Made by a program: the position numbers and the translations under genes. Below, one piece after another: positions 45,533 through 56,291 of a DNA stretch of 64,000 nt. Within the stretch, counting starts at the first letter, position 1. Each line of letters opens with the position of its first letter. The notes beneath the pieces are model-generated. The model was not told where the DNA came from. It searched no databases and saw nothing but the letters and a program-made list of their open reading frames with translations. Source of the stretch: Macrolepiota albuminosa (taxonomy: Eukaryota; Basidiomycota; Agaricomycetes; Agaricales; Agaricaceae); assembly GCA_027475525.1 (NCBI GenBank), contig JAMWFC010000046.1:3241379-3305378 (forward strand), in the 5' to 3' direction.

Positions 45533-47905
45533 ATGTCTTTCCGCATTCCAACTCCGCCCCCTGTCCCATCCCGTGAGGCTCAAGACGCAGCCTCGGCCTA
45601 CATTGAGAAGGCAAACAATTTCCTCAAGCGGATCGATGGCGTTGGCGCCGACGCGCCAGTAAATTTGGTGGTTGCCGTTATGAAGCTGTACGAGCGGTGG
45701 TTGGAGGTGCGCGTTCTTGGCGTGGGCTGGGATCGTGAAATAGAGGTTCGAGAGTGGTGCCGTTCGCGGTACCTGGATCATCGTGGCGCGGAGTGGCTAG
45801 CGCCTTTTTCTCGTTTTGTAAGTACCTCCAGTTCTTGCCGTGTCGCTAGCTGATCGCGTCTCCAGGCGCCTCCTCCCGTCCCTACCATCGAGGACGAGTT
45901 GGAGGACATTCTGTCCGGGGCGTTGCCGATGACGGTAAGCGCGCCTGCGGCAGAGTGAGTATCTCTAACCACTTTCTCATAACTTAGCTCTGGTCTGACT
46001 TGTCACCACACAGTAAACAAGAGGTGTTGGCGCCTTTGGCGCGCATGCAGGTTGCGGAGGAGGTCGCGGCAAGGCAGGAGGAGATTTCTCAGGACGCCCG
46101 TGAGATCACCAGGGCGCTAGAGGAGCGAGAGAGAGTGGCCGCATTGGCGGCAGAGATGGAGGACGTTGCCGCTGGGAAGGCGCCAGTCGCCAAGGTTTCG
46201 CGCGCCGGCAGTGCACAGAGCCCAGCACTGCCGGCTAGCAGGAAGGGCTCCCCAGTAAAGCCGGGTAAGGCTTTGAAGAAAGTGAGTTTTTGCTCTTGCC
46301 GCTGCCGCGCCACGCTAACCACTGTTTCCAAGTCTCGCAAGGGAAAGGCTCCCCAGTACGCGGTAAGTGTTCTTTTTGGACCTAGGCGGTGTTTACTAAC
46401 TTGTGTCTGCAGGCGCCAACGCAAAGTTTCTTCGACGACAAGGAACTGAAGGGTTTACTTTTGCCACGTCGGGAGGAGGCGGTCCTTGACGAGGGGCAGG
46501 AGGCCGGGGTTGTTATGGAGGAGATGAAGGGGAAGAAAACTGTTTCTCTGGCGACCCGGCAGGCGTTCAAGGAGACAAGGGGAGCGGTAAGTGACTTTTC
46601 TGTCTTTATTCTTTTTCTGACTTTTTGCGCTAGTGCGACAAGTGCTGGGCCGATAACGACCCGGAAGGCTGTTGGTTCCCGACTGGGGCCCAGCCGTGTT
46701 ATCGTTGCGGCGCCTTGAAACGCGCTTGCACTATCGACGGGGCGAAGAGTCGCGAGCGTGGCGGCGCGCCAGACGCTCTCGTCGAGAAGACGTTTTCCCG
46801 CGCGGTGTTGGTAAGGAGGGCGAGGGAGTTTGTGGAGGGGCAGAGGAAGAAGGTGGCTGCCGGTGGCATGGCAGCAATTGGACGAGCCTCCTTGGCGTTG
46901 CCGACGCGCCAAGGAGATGGGACGGAAACAGTCGGCAATCGAGGCGCTGGTGACCGCCAAGGGACTTCGGTCCCAGAGAAAAGGCCAGCCCCTTCTCCAA
47001 GCAAGGGGAAGGGCAAGGCCAAGCGACCTCGGGTGGTTTCTTCACCTTCTCCCTCGCCAGCCCCTCGCGACACCGAGATGGAAGACCTGGAGAAGGCGCT
47101 AGTGGCGAGTCGCCTGCCCCCTCAAGATCCCGAGGCAGGCCCAAGTGGCCTCTTGTCGCCCATCCATTTGGCGGCGAGGTCTCTTGGCGGGGAGGAGGAG
47201 GTGGGAGAGCGGGAGGAAGTTGGCGACTTGGCGCCACAAGAGGAGCGGGAAGAGGCCCCCGCAGACGTGGAGATGGAGGACAAGGAGAAGGCAGAGGGAG
47301 CCGTAGCGGGAGGAGATGAGGACGCCGAGGGTGAAGAAGAGACCCTGGCGACGCAACAGGAAGGTGACGAGGTGGTGGCAGGCGAAGGGCCGGGAGCGGC
47401 AGGAGTTGCTCAAGAGGAGCCAGCCTGGCGCTGGCTACCGCCTTACGGCAACGTCGCCCCTTGGGAGGTCTCAGACCCCGAGGACGTTGCCGGACTGGAA
47501 CCGCGGCGCCCTGTGGTCGCCAGGGTCAATCCAGCCTGGACTCCCCAGCCGCAACCGACGGTTACTGGCGACGCCTTCAACTGGCTGGGGCAAGACCTTG
47601 TTTATCCAGTGGTGGCCCTCAACCCGCGGGAGATGCTGGAGAGGTTTGCCAGGAGGGCGGCAACGATGGAGGCGGCAATGGAGCGAGAACGGGAGCGAGT
47701 CCGGGGGCAGCTTATGGCGCTTCGCCTTCGCTACTCTAACTTGGGTCGCAGTCTTCACGTTCTTCGCGATTACCAAGGCGATTGCCAAGCCGCCATCGAT
47801 TGGCAAACCGCCAACGACATCCAGCCTGGCGATCTTCTCCCCCTTCGCGAGTCCTCCCTGCCGGTTACCGACGACTCCTTGTCAATGGACGATGTAAGCG
47901 AATAA
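45533..47905 (+). CDS. acc-C: intact antisense accessory protein with six-cysteine cluster
   Basis: Six exons: 45533-45817, 45866-45954, 46014-46281, 46333-46362, 46413-46586, 46634-47905; total 705 aa with all phases closing. Start MSFRIPTPPPVPSRE chosen over the upstream 45476 ATG by alignment with acc-O. Domains: helical N domain (AYIEKANNFLKRIDGVG, MKLYERWLEVRVLGVGW, EVREWC); helix (EEVAARQEEISQDAREITRA); a 58-residue exon (FFDDKELKGLLLPRREEAV); cysteine cluster C-x2-C-x8-C-x8-C-x2-C-x6-C; basic patch KGKGKAKRPR; acidic low-complexity stretch; WRWLPPYG motif; coiled coil (MERERERVRGQLMALRLR) and conserved end (IDWQTANDIQPGDLLPL). TTTATAG at 45460 may be the TATA box. A nuclear, DNA- or chromatin-binding role is inferred from the cluster and basic patch. 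No known family recognised. Confidence 0.85.
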
Positions 47906-48341
47906 ACGAACCTTAGCGTAGATAGGTCGTTTATGTACATATTTTTCCTTTTTGCTACCGTCCAATTTTATTTCTGTCTTGCCGCCTCGTTTTTGAGTGA
48001 AAGGATAAGTCCCATAATCTGAGTTAGCGCAGCCGCAGAAAGCAAGGAAGGTAAGGTAAAAAGAAAGCAAGCGGTAAGTATTCTAAAGTAGATTTTAGCA
48101 AGAAGAGTAGTAGGTGAGGGACTTAGACAATTTTTTGAGGAAAAAGGGAAACGCTCAGTAGATCATCATAGCGAAAAACCCTTGGCGAGAGTTGCGCAGG
48201 GCGCTAAGCGTTGGCGACACGCTAGCGCTGCGGCTTAACTACGTAAGGAATTGTCTGTGGAATATAGTACAGTAAGTATCGGCAAGAAAGATAAGTAAGG
48301 TATGTAATAGAAAGAAAGAGCTTATCAGTATATAGTCTTTT
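47906..48341. other. Spacer between acc-C and pol of Gyp-C
   Basis: 436 bp between two convergent genes. T-rich stretch (ATATTTTTCCTTTTTG) shortly after acc-C may belong to its 3' UTR. No additional gene, unlike Gyp-B3, which has two here. Confidence 0.5.
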
Positions 48342-51300
48342 CTAATCTGGTTCTTCTTCTTCAACTAGAGTCGGTAAGTCATCATCGTCCAATATTTCGG
48401 TTTCTTCAAGTTCTCTAAGCTTGGCGGTGTCGATATCTAGCGCTTCCAACGGCAAGTCAATCTGTTCTCTGGCGAGATACGGCAATAGGCGAAAAGCGGC
48501 AACAGGTCGATGTAGTACTGAACCATCTAATTCACAGAGCACGTAAGCGCCTCCACGGTTACGAGAGATAACTACCAAAGGTCCTAGATAGCGAGGGCGC
48601 ATTTTCTTGTTGTATGAGGTTTCAATTTTGGAGTTGCGCATAAGCACTAGCGCTCCTCTCGGGAAGTTGTAATCTCTGATAGTAGCGCCATGCTCGGACT
48701 CGAATCGTAATGCTGCTTGGCGACGTGCGCTAAAGACTACCTCGTGGAGTCGCTCTAAATCTTCCTTCCTTCGTTGGAGATCAATGGCTCGTCTGGCGAT
48801 AAGGTCGGTAGTCGCTAAGATGCTGTTGGGTGCTGGCTGCAGATAGGTCGCTTCTATGATGTCGGCAGGGAGTAAAGGGTGGGTGCCAGTAGCCGCGTAA
48901 TAGGGAGAACAACCCATGCGCTTACGAATGGTAACTCTTTCCGACCAAAATACTGAATAAGTCGCTTCACTCCAACGAGACTCGTCGCCCTCGACCGCCT
49001 TGAAGAGCGCTTGCTGAACGTCAAAGTGGGGTCTCTCTACCAGGCCATTGGCGCGTTTGTTGTAGCCAGATACTCGAATGTGGTGAATGTTGTATTTCTT
49101 GGCGAGGTAAGTTAGCGCTTTGATAATGGGCGCACCGTTATCCGTGACGATTTCTCTTAGCGCTCCCCACCGGCAGATGACGTCTTCAAATAGCCACTTG
49201 GCGACCGCGTCGGTATTTTCTCTTTGAAGCATGCGAAACTCAGGCCAGTGGATTAGCGAGCAACGACCTTGGATGATGTACTTATAGCGACCAGATTTGG
49301 GCATGTGCATGGTATCGACGTAGATTTTGCTGAAGAGGGGAGCTGGCGTCGCAACGGTTGGCGGTATGAGCACTTGGCGTGTCTGTTGGATTTGGCAGAG
49401 GTGGCAAGTCCTGATGTACCAGGCGATGTCGGCGCTAGCGTGTGGCCACCAGAATCGTTCTAACAGAGAAGCTCAAGTAGCGTACAGACCTCTATGACCT
49501 AGCTCGTCATGCATAGCGCGCAAGACCCGTAAGCGACCTTCTGGCTTGATGATCAACTTGTGAGCGCCATCTCGATTTCGTCGCCAAAGTCGATTGTCGG
49601 TAAAGAAGAAGTGGGTAGCATATCGGATAAAGGTAGCGTATTGTTTGTCGGTAAGGTCTGGGGGTCGCTTAAGGTCTTGTATCCATTGCTCAACGATCAA
49701 CAAGCGACTGTCCTCTGCCTTTGCCTTGGCGGATCGGGGGACGGCATCGTAGGTCAGGTTTCTGCTGTCTTCTCTTAGCGACTGGGGTTCCTGTACGACT
49801 TTTACTGGAGGCAAGTCTTGTCCAAGGATGCTTGCCGTGTAGAATGTGAGGGGTGCGCTAAAGGTCTCGGGGCGGTAAGGGATAATGGGATGTAAAAAGA
49901 TGCTGGTAGGCTGTTGCCGTCGTAATAGGGGGATTGGCTGTTGAATAAGGTGTACGAAACCATGTAGTCGGTCGATCCAGTCCTCGAAATCGCTATCAGC
50001 CTGTGGATCTACTGCCGGGTCGCCAGGCTGCCGTGGTCGCCTAGAGAGTCCGTCGGGTCCATGGAAAGAGCTCTTGACGTGTACCAACTCAAAGTGAAAC
50101 ATGAGGATGGCGACTACCCACCGGTTTATGCTAGCGGATGGTTGGATATCGGGATTCTGCAGCATGCCTTTGATGTACCTAGCGTCGACTTCAACAATAA
50201 GGTTCCGTACGCCAATCAAATACATCTTTAGCGACCGGAAGGCTTTGAAGAGCCCATAGAGCTCTAGCTTAGGCTGACTGTAGTGAGACTCTCTGTCGTT
50301 TAGCGTGATAGACCCAAAGCGGTTGTAGCGCCGCTGTTTCCGATTGTCGCTAAGGCATTGGCACAGGAAGTAGCCAACGGCAATGTACGAGGTGTCCACC
50401 GCCAAGATGACAGGGTCGGCAGAGCTATAGTCGATGGGAACCAGGGGCTTGGCGTCTTGTAAGGCTTTTACTAAGTCTCGTTGGGCAGTGACCTGGTCTG
50501 GCCCAAATTCGAAGGGCTCGTTGGCGCGGGTGAGTCGGTTAAGAGCATGTGCGCGATGGGCAAAGTTTTTGACGAATATCCTGAGAACGCCAACGGTGCC
50601 AAGAAAGGCGCGAACTTCAGATAAGTCGCGGCAAGGACCCCAGCGCTCTAAGAGTGCTAAGCGGGACTCGTCGGGAACGCGTCCGTCGGGAGTGCAGATG
50701 TGACCAAGTATTTTGAACCTTGGCGCGCAAAGGAGGAGTTTGTGACCGCTAAACGTACCACCGCTATACTTCATACGCTGGAGAACTCGATTGAGCAGCT
50801 GGAAAAAGTCCCATAGCGCTAAGCGAATGTTGGAGTTGTCGGGATGGGTTGCCGGTAAGCCGTTTACGAGTCGCCAGTCTTTGGGGCCTTTGACGCCAAC
50901 GTCGTCGATGAAGCTAAGGACGTTATGCGGTATCTCAGGTTGGAGGATGAAAGTGATGTCGTCGTGGAATATAGGGACTGAGTTTGTCCAGCCCATCGGT
51001 AAGGTGACTAGGCGCAAGGCGCCAAACGGAGTTTGAAACGTAGTGAGGTCGCGGGAAGAAGGGTGGATTAAGCGTTCATCGTAGCCAACGTAGAGGTCAA
51101 GGGTGGCGCCACAAATGCGCCCGGCAAAGGACTCGGCAAAGTGATCAGGGAAAGGCGGTACGCCAGAGTGTCGTATGGTAACTCTATTCAGCGGCTCAAG
51201 ACTGTGAACTATGCGTAGATTGCCGTTCTTTTTGAGGACACAGAACCAACGGGAGCGGTAAGAACTGTTTGAGGGCTCGTAGACGCCAGCCTGTATCTTG

Positions 51301-52091
51301 GTCCTAATAATCTGGCAGACCTCGGCTTCGATCCCAGGCGGTAACGGTCGGTTGTGCTCAGTCCACGGCACGTGAGAAATAGTCAGGATTACAACAGGCA
51401 GGAAGAAATCTGTACGTAGGCTGCCGCGTTCGGAGTCCTCCCAAGCGAAGGCTTTGTCTTGCTTAGCGACAAGATTGGTAAGGACGTTTAACTCATCTTT
51501 GGTCAAAAATCCTGTGTCGTGCTCCTTGGCGAACTGCTGCTGGCGTTCCTCGGTAAAACGTCCTGTGGGCTGAAAGGGTGGCGGATTCGGTGATAAGGCT
51601 GGCATGTCGGCAAGAGGGTCGCCAATGATCTGGCGCTCGATTCTAAACGTCTCGGGAGAGTGCGTAGCGATGGGCTTTGTTTTAAGCGCAACTGGCTTAT
51701 ATTTCTTTTTAACTTGAACCCCTTTCCTTTTGGGAGCGTTAGCTTGGTTATATACAGAGGTGGAAAGGGGAACTGTAGCCTGAGGAGCGGCAAGTCCAAG
51801 AACGGCAGGAGACGAGGCTCCGGGAAGAGTAGTGAGATAGGTGTCGGTAGACGCAATATTCTGAAATGACTCAGAAGCGGTAAGATATAAGTAGGCAAGA
51901 GAGGAGTCGGTAATATTTTGATTTTTCTGGGAAGGCTCTGCGTCGGTAGTGGGTAATGTAGTTAAAATATCTTCGTCAAGAAAAGCAGTAGACAAAACAG
52001 TTACAAGACCAGTTGAATGGTCAAATTCCAGTGTTAGCGCCACATCTCCGTGATCGTTGCCAATCACCTCCTCGATGGTCTGTGAAAACAC
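48342..52091 (-). pseudogene. Gyp-C pol, one nonsense codon
   Basis: Frames 52091-49473 (872 codons) and 49373-48342 (343 codons) are in the same frame, separated by a single TGA near 49470 where Gyp-B3 has CGG (GLYATR), plus a few residues. RT, RNase H and integrase motifs as in Gyp-B3: VLSFIDDVGVKG, AVDTSYIAVGYFL, CHLCQIQQTR, IYVDTMHMPKSGRYK, IVTDNGAPIIKAL, GLVERPHFDVQQAL. The C-terminal part (RPRYLGPLVVISRNRGGAYV) resembles an integrase C-terminal beta domain. The gag-protease stop lies 28 nt inside this frame; there is GTGA instead of the ATGA of the B elements, so a -1 shift or GTG start is needed. Readthrough or repair of one codon would make it open. Confidence 0.93.
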
Positions 52092-54376
52092 CGGTGGGGA
52101 GGCTCGTTGGCGTGTTGGTCGGTAAACTCCGGGGGCTTAGCGTGGGCGCCTTTTCGTTGTCCCCTAGGGAACGTTGGCACCGTTCGTCGGATTCCGGAAT
52201 TGGGGTCGCTAATTGTGAGGGTCGTTTCCTTGTCGGTCACTGTCTTGACGACTGATCGCGCCAAGACGTCGAAGGGTCTGCCAAGTAGTAGGTCGTAAGC
52301 TGGTGAACGTAAGATGTGTATCTGAAGATAAAAAGTGATGTCGCCAAGGGTGCACGGCACATTCTTGGCGAGGCCTAGAGATCTGTCCACCGTACCGTTA
52401 GCGCTCTGCATGTTTAGTATAACGGTAGGGTCGTAAATAAGGCCCAGATCATTAGCGACTTCTGCTGCCATAGAAATAATCTGAGACCCGCTATCCACGA
52501 TTGCCTCTACTTCGTGCTTGTTGTCTACGGTTAGCGCTACCGAGCGGATAGCGTGTGATTCTTGGGTGACGGTAAGGATTGCTGGGTCTTCTCCATGGTC
52601 TACCGACCTAAGGTAGGTCTCCACTGGATCCACAGAGGTGGCGTTAGCGATGGTGTCGGCAGGAGAATCTTCAGCGTCCAGCGAGTCGACGGTAACAGAA
52701 AAACCAGGAAGCGCGTCGTCGAGTTCATCAACCTCGGCAACGGCTGTCGCCAAGGGTCGTTGGGGAGTGACTGCCGTCTTGACCTGGTTGCGGACGTCGG
52801 GAGCAATACTACAAAGTTCTTCTACTGACAAGGTGACGTGGGTTTTCATGATGCGGTTAAAAACGTGGTTCGATTTTTTGATGTTGAAAATTGGCGCAGT
52901 AGGTCGGTAGCCACCCTCAGGACGTTTCTCGGGAGCGGCAAAGTTTCGTTGTGCGGGAGCGTGATAACGGTCGGGAATCCCTGAATAGGGATGGAGAGGC
53001 GGCAAAGGCGGTTCGGGAGCGGTAGCGGACGACAATGGTTCTGAAGCAGGAGCAGGGGCAGTGGCAGGAGGTGCGGCAGGAGCAGGTGTTGGTAACTTGC
53101 TAGCGGGAGGCATCGGCTTGTATCCTTTAAGAGGTTGTTTAGGCTGCTTAACTTCAACCCCATCAAAGACCTGATTCTTAAGCGAATCCAACTCCTGTTG
53201 GAGCTTGGCGATACGCTCTTCCCGCGAAAAAGTAGGGTGGTCGCCAACGCTGTCGAAATGTAAGACCTCGTGAATCATCTGCTGTTGGGTCGCTTGTTCA
53301 GGGTCGGGGTTGGCGTTGCCAGATAGCGTGCCGGTAACGATTTGTCCTGGATTGCGCCTATGCCACTCATCAACTCGCTCCTGGAAGGACTTCTTGTCTG
53401 GGTAGTTGGGAATGATGGCGCCAGTAGTAAGAACTATCTTGCCGTCGATAGCCCGTCGAATTCTACCTTGCCGAATGTAATTCTCGAGGGTAGCGCAGCG
53501 TCCTCTAGTCATAGTATGGCCAATTTCCCCACAGAAGTGGCAAGGGCCAGGTGCGGGTACGTTAGCGGGTCGGTTAGCAGTGAGGTTGGTGGTGATCATG
53601 GTTTCAATACGCGTCATAGCGGAAGCAACAGCAGCGGTAATAGCAGCATTGAGCTCCTCCTTCTTAACGAAGTCGGCAGCAGGAGGTGGGATGGGAATAA
53701 TACCGTTAGTTCGCTCAGGTGGTGGGCTCGTCCTAGCGCGTTGCAGTCCAACGCCAGTGTCCGTTCCCTTGAGGACCCATTTACCGGCTTCAAAGACGTC
53801 GGCAACGTTATAGGGCTCGTCAGGGTGATGGGCCTGATGAACTATCTCTAGGCGACGAGCAATACGAGTCCAAAGCGAAGTCGGGATGCCTTGTTGGAAC
53901 AGGCGACGTTCCTCGTTAATGTATAGCTTGCCGTTCTGCAGAAGCCACCTAGCGATTTTCTGGAACTCGCGGTAATATGTAGAGAATGCGCCAAGAGAGG
54001 AGGTGCCACTGTCGAATGATTCCTGTACTAGTTTCTGGAGCTCGTTTACCGTGTATCGGGTAGCCTCTTCTGCGCCAGGGTACAACTGGATCACTGCCGT
54101 TTTCCAGTCCTCGTACGAAGCGCCTTGAGCTGGAGCTGGCGGGGCGGCAGGAACAAAGGCGGCAAACTCGGTTAAACCTGTCCACGTCTCTGCCGTGTCA
54201 TACGATACGTATCTTGCCACGTACTCCTTCATCTGCGTGTGGTCGGTAATGTTACAATCTCTGAATAGATACTCCAACTCCTTGAAATACTGGGAGAGCT
54301 CCCGTGGCTTGGACTCGTCCCATTTCGGTGCCGAGAAATGGTTACGTGGCGGCATGCATTGGACTTGTTGTTCCAT
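52064..54376 (-). CDS. Gyp-C gag-protease polyprotein
   Basis: 770 aa, intact. Starts MEQQVQCMPPRNHFSAPK. Capsid-like region (YFKELEYLFRDCNITDHT, YEDWKTAVIQLYPGAEE, FQQGIPTSLWTRIARRLE), zinc knuckle CHFCGEIGHTMTRGRC with C-x2-C-x4-H-x6-C spacing, coiled segment (REERIAKLQQELDSLKNQV), Pro/Ala-rich linker, retropepsin (AIVDSGSQIISMAAEVANDL, SPAYDLLLGRPFDVLARS) and basic tail. Forms the particle and cleaves the polyprotein. Confidence 0.94.
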   Translation of the reverse strand: MEQQVQCMPPRNHFSAPKWDESKPRELSQYFKELEYLFRDCNITDHTQMKEYVARYVSYDTAETWTGLTEFAAFVPAAPPAPAQGASYEDWKTAVIQLYPGAEEATRYTVNELQKLVQESFDSGTSSLGAFSTYYREFQKIARWLLQNGKLYINEERRLFQQGIPTSLWTRIARRLEIVHQAHHPDEPYNVADVFEAGKWVLKGTDTGVGLQRARTSPPPERTNGIIPIPPPAADFVKKEELNAAITAAVASAMTRIETMITTNLTANRPANVPAPGPCHFCGEIGHTMTRGRCATLENYIRQGRIRRAIDGKIVLTTGAIIPNYPDKKSFQERVDEWHRRNPGQIVTGTLSGNANPDPEQATQQQMIHEVLHFDSVGDHPTFSREERIAKLQQELDSLKNQVFDGVEVKQPKQPLKGYKPMPPASKLPTPAPAAPPATAPAPASEPLSSATAPEPPLPPLHPYSGIPDRYHAPAQRNFAAPEKRPEGGYRPTAPIFNIKKSNHVFNRIMKTHVTLSVEELCSIAPDVRNQVKTAVTPQRPLATAVAEVDELDDALPGFSVTVDSLDAEDSPADTIANATSVDPVETYLRSVDHGEDPAILTVTQESHAIRSVALTVDNKHEVEAIVDSGSQIISMAAEVANDLGLIYDPTVILNMQSANGTVDRSLGLAKNVPCTLGDITFYLQIHILRSPAYDLLLGRPFDVLARSVVKTVTDKETTLTISDPNSGIRRTVPTFPRGQRKGAHAKPPEFTDQHANEPPHRCFHRPSRR

Positions 54377-54756
54377 AGCGACTGTGTTGGCGAGTTCGGT
54401 TAGCGGTAGTGGGGAAGGAGTTCTGGAGATTGGCGACGGGGTAAGCGAAATGAGTTGAGAAAGAGGCGTTAGCGGAGTAATGGGAGTGATTGGTTGCGGT
54501 ACGGTAAATGGCGACGCTAAGGGGTCGTCGGCGCTATAATCGAGGGAATGCGGGAAGAGATCAGGAAAAGCGTCTACAGTGGCGTTCTGTAGTTCCTGGG
54601 CTAGAGAGAGACCCGGTAAGGCACCAGGTGGTTGTGGAGTTGATGGGTGGGAAGGAGCTATGCCTTCTGCCGACTGGTCTAGCAGGCGGCGCCTACGCTG
54701 GAGACGGGTTTCTGGCGGAATTCTGCCCTAGAGATCCCTCGCGGTGGGCTCCAATT
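54377..54756 (-). other. Gyp-C leader with primer-binding site
   Basis: Between 5' LTR and gag ATG. TGGAGCCCACCGCGAGGG reads leftward from 54753, 3 nt after the LTR. An open in-phase Pro/Ser/Thr-rich stretch precedes the ATG, as in Gyp-B3. Confidence 0.7.
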
Positions 54757-55708
54757 TGATGACGCCCAAAGTTTGGTCAGTAACAAATGTAACAAAAGTG
54801 TTACCGTACCAAGAGTGTGCGTTGGGCGCGCTATAAGTGATGTGAGGAGTCCCGGGCAGGTCCCAGAGAACGCGTCTGTGAAAAAGGGTAAAAGTTGGTA
54901 ACGGGGTCGGCAAGTGTCAAGCGCTAAGGTAAAGCGCCTAAGGAAAATGCGGTAAGTGAACACGGCAAGGTCAACGGCAAGAGCACGGTAAGCTTAGCGA
55001 AGTTCTAAGCGTCGATGATGCCTGCCGTAGTTGCAAGGCGCGAGTATGTCGAGTATTGGCGAACGTCTACAACTGCCGATGAGTTTGACGTTGCCGACCG
55101 TAGCGTAAATGAGCTCTTGAGCGTAAGGGAGACTGAGGAAAGGGGAGTGAACTGTGGTCTATTGTTCTCTTCCGTCCTATGTACAAGTCGGTAAGTACTT
55201 TTATACTACAATGAGTTCGCCGTCGCCAGTGGCTAATGACGCCAGAGTACGGTAAACTGGAAAATTTCAAAGGGGTAGCTCCAACGGTTTCAGATCTCTA
55301 CCGTCCATTCAAGAGCCTTAGCGACGCCAGGTGACAGATCGCGAAGCTAAACCATCACTCCATCACCCTTCTGTCCGTCAGAGCACCTAAGCGATGTCAG
55401 GCGCCAAATCGAGACGCTAAGCGGTGTCAGACGCCAAGGTCAAACGCCAAGCTGTCCATCAGTTTTTGATAGATCATCAAGCTTCTCGCTAAGCGCTGTC
55501 GTCAGTGACTGATGCCATCTGTCAGTTGTCATTCTGTCTGCCGATCGGCGCTATCACTGATTGGATCTGCTTCTTGCCGTGCGCGGCCGTCAGAAATGGC
55601 TTAAAATAGGTAGAACGCGTGCGCTAAGTTCGGAACGAGTGCGGCAAGGTTTCCGGAGCCGGTGCCGAGCCTGCCGTTGATGCGCCTAACCTGTATGGGG
55701 TCCTATCA
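54757..55708 (-). repeat. 5' LTR of Gyp-C
   Basis: 952 bp; plus strand TGATGACGCCC to GGGGTCCTATCA; partner of 44412-45363. Confidence 0.95.
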
Positions 55709-56151
55709 GCGCCATTGACTTACAACGACGCATGGAGGATCTAGAGCACCTACACGAGGTGGTATTTCAAGCTAGACGACAAGCCGCATTACGATTTGAA
55801 AGCGAGCATAGCGCTACTATCTGAGACTACAACTTTACAGCTGGCGCCTTAGTGCTAATGCACAACTCAAAAATCGAAGTAACCCATAACAAAAAGATGC
55901 GACCTCGATACCTAGGGCCCCTCATAGTCATTTCCCGCAATAGGGGAGGAGCCTACGTACTCTGCGAGCTGGACGGCTCGGTTTTGCATCGACCGGTAGC
56001 GGCGTTTCGACTCATTCCCTACTTAGCACGTGAACACATTCCACTACCTTTGCCGGCGCTAGACATTGACACGGCCAAACTGCGAGAGCTTGAAGAGACC
56101 GAGTTGGTGGACGATGACGAGATCACTCCTGATGACAAAGAGGAACAATAA
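55709..56151 (+). pseudogene. Gyp-B3 pol C terminus
   Basis: Resumes after Gyp-C: AIDLQRRMEDLEHLHEVV, ALRFESEHSATI, stop TGA (where Gyp-C has CGA), DYNF, HNKKMRPRYLGPLIVISRN and ELDGSVLHRPVAAFRLIP, ending TAA 56149-56151. The single nonsense codon is C-to-T. Confidence 0.92.
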
Positions 56152-56291
56152 AAGACCACGGAAAACGAGGCGCCAGTGGTTAGCGCCCCCTGCTACGGAC
56201 TTAAAGCATGCACTAGTAACCACGAAAGGGGTGCATAAATTGGCGATACTAATACATGCGGCACTACTAAACTATACTTGACTACAAAAGT

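Larger units (their letters stand above)
44412..55708 (-). mobile_element. Gyp-C: complete gypsy element with intact antisense accessory gene
   Basis: 11.3 kb, minus orientation, inserted in Gyp-B3 pol with 4-bp duplication GCGC (44408-44411, 55709-55712). The two LTRs are both 952 bp. From its 5' LTR: primer site, gag-protease (770 codons, open), pol (one nonsense codon), antisense acc-C (705 aa, open), polypurine tract, 3' LTR. Structurally the best preserved element in the window. Confidence 0.95.

Noticed and set aside
46672..47413. Minus-strand frames opposite acc-C
   Set aside because: Pro/Ser-rich mirrors of the acc-C coding exon without independent support.
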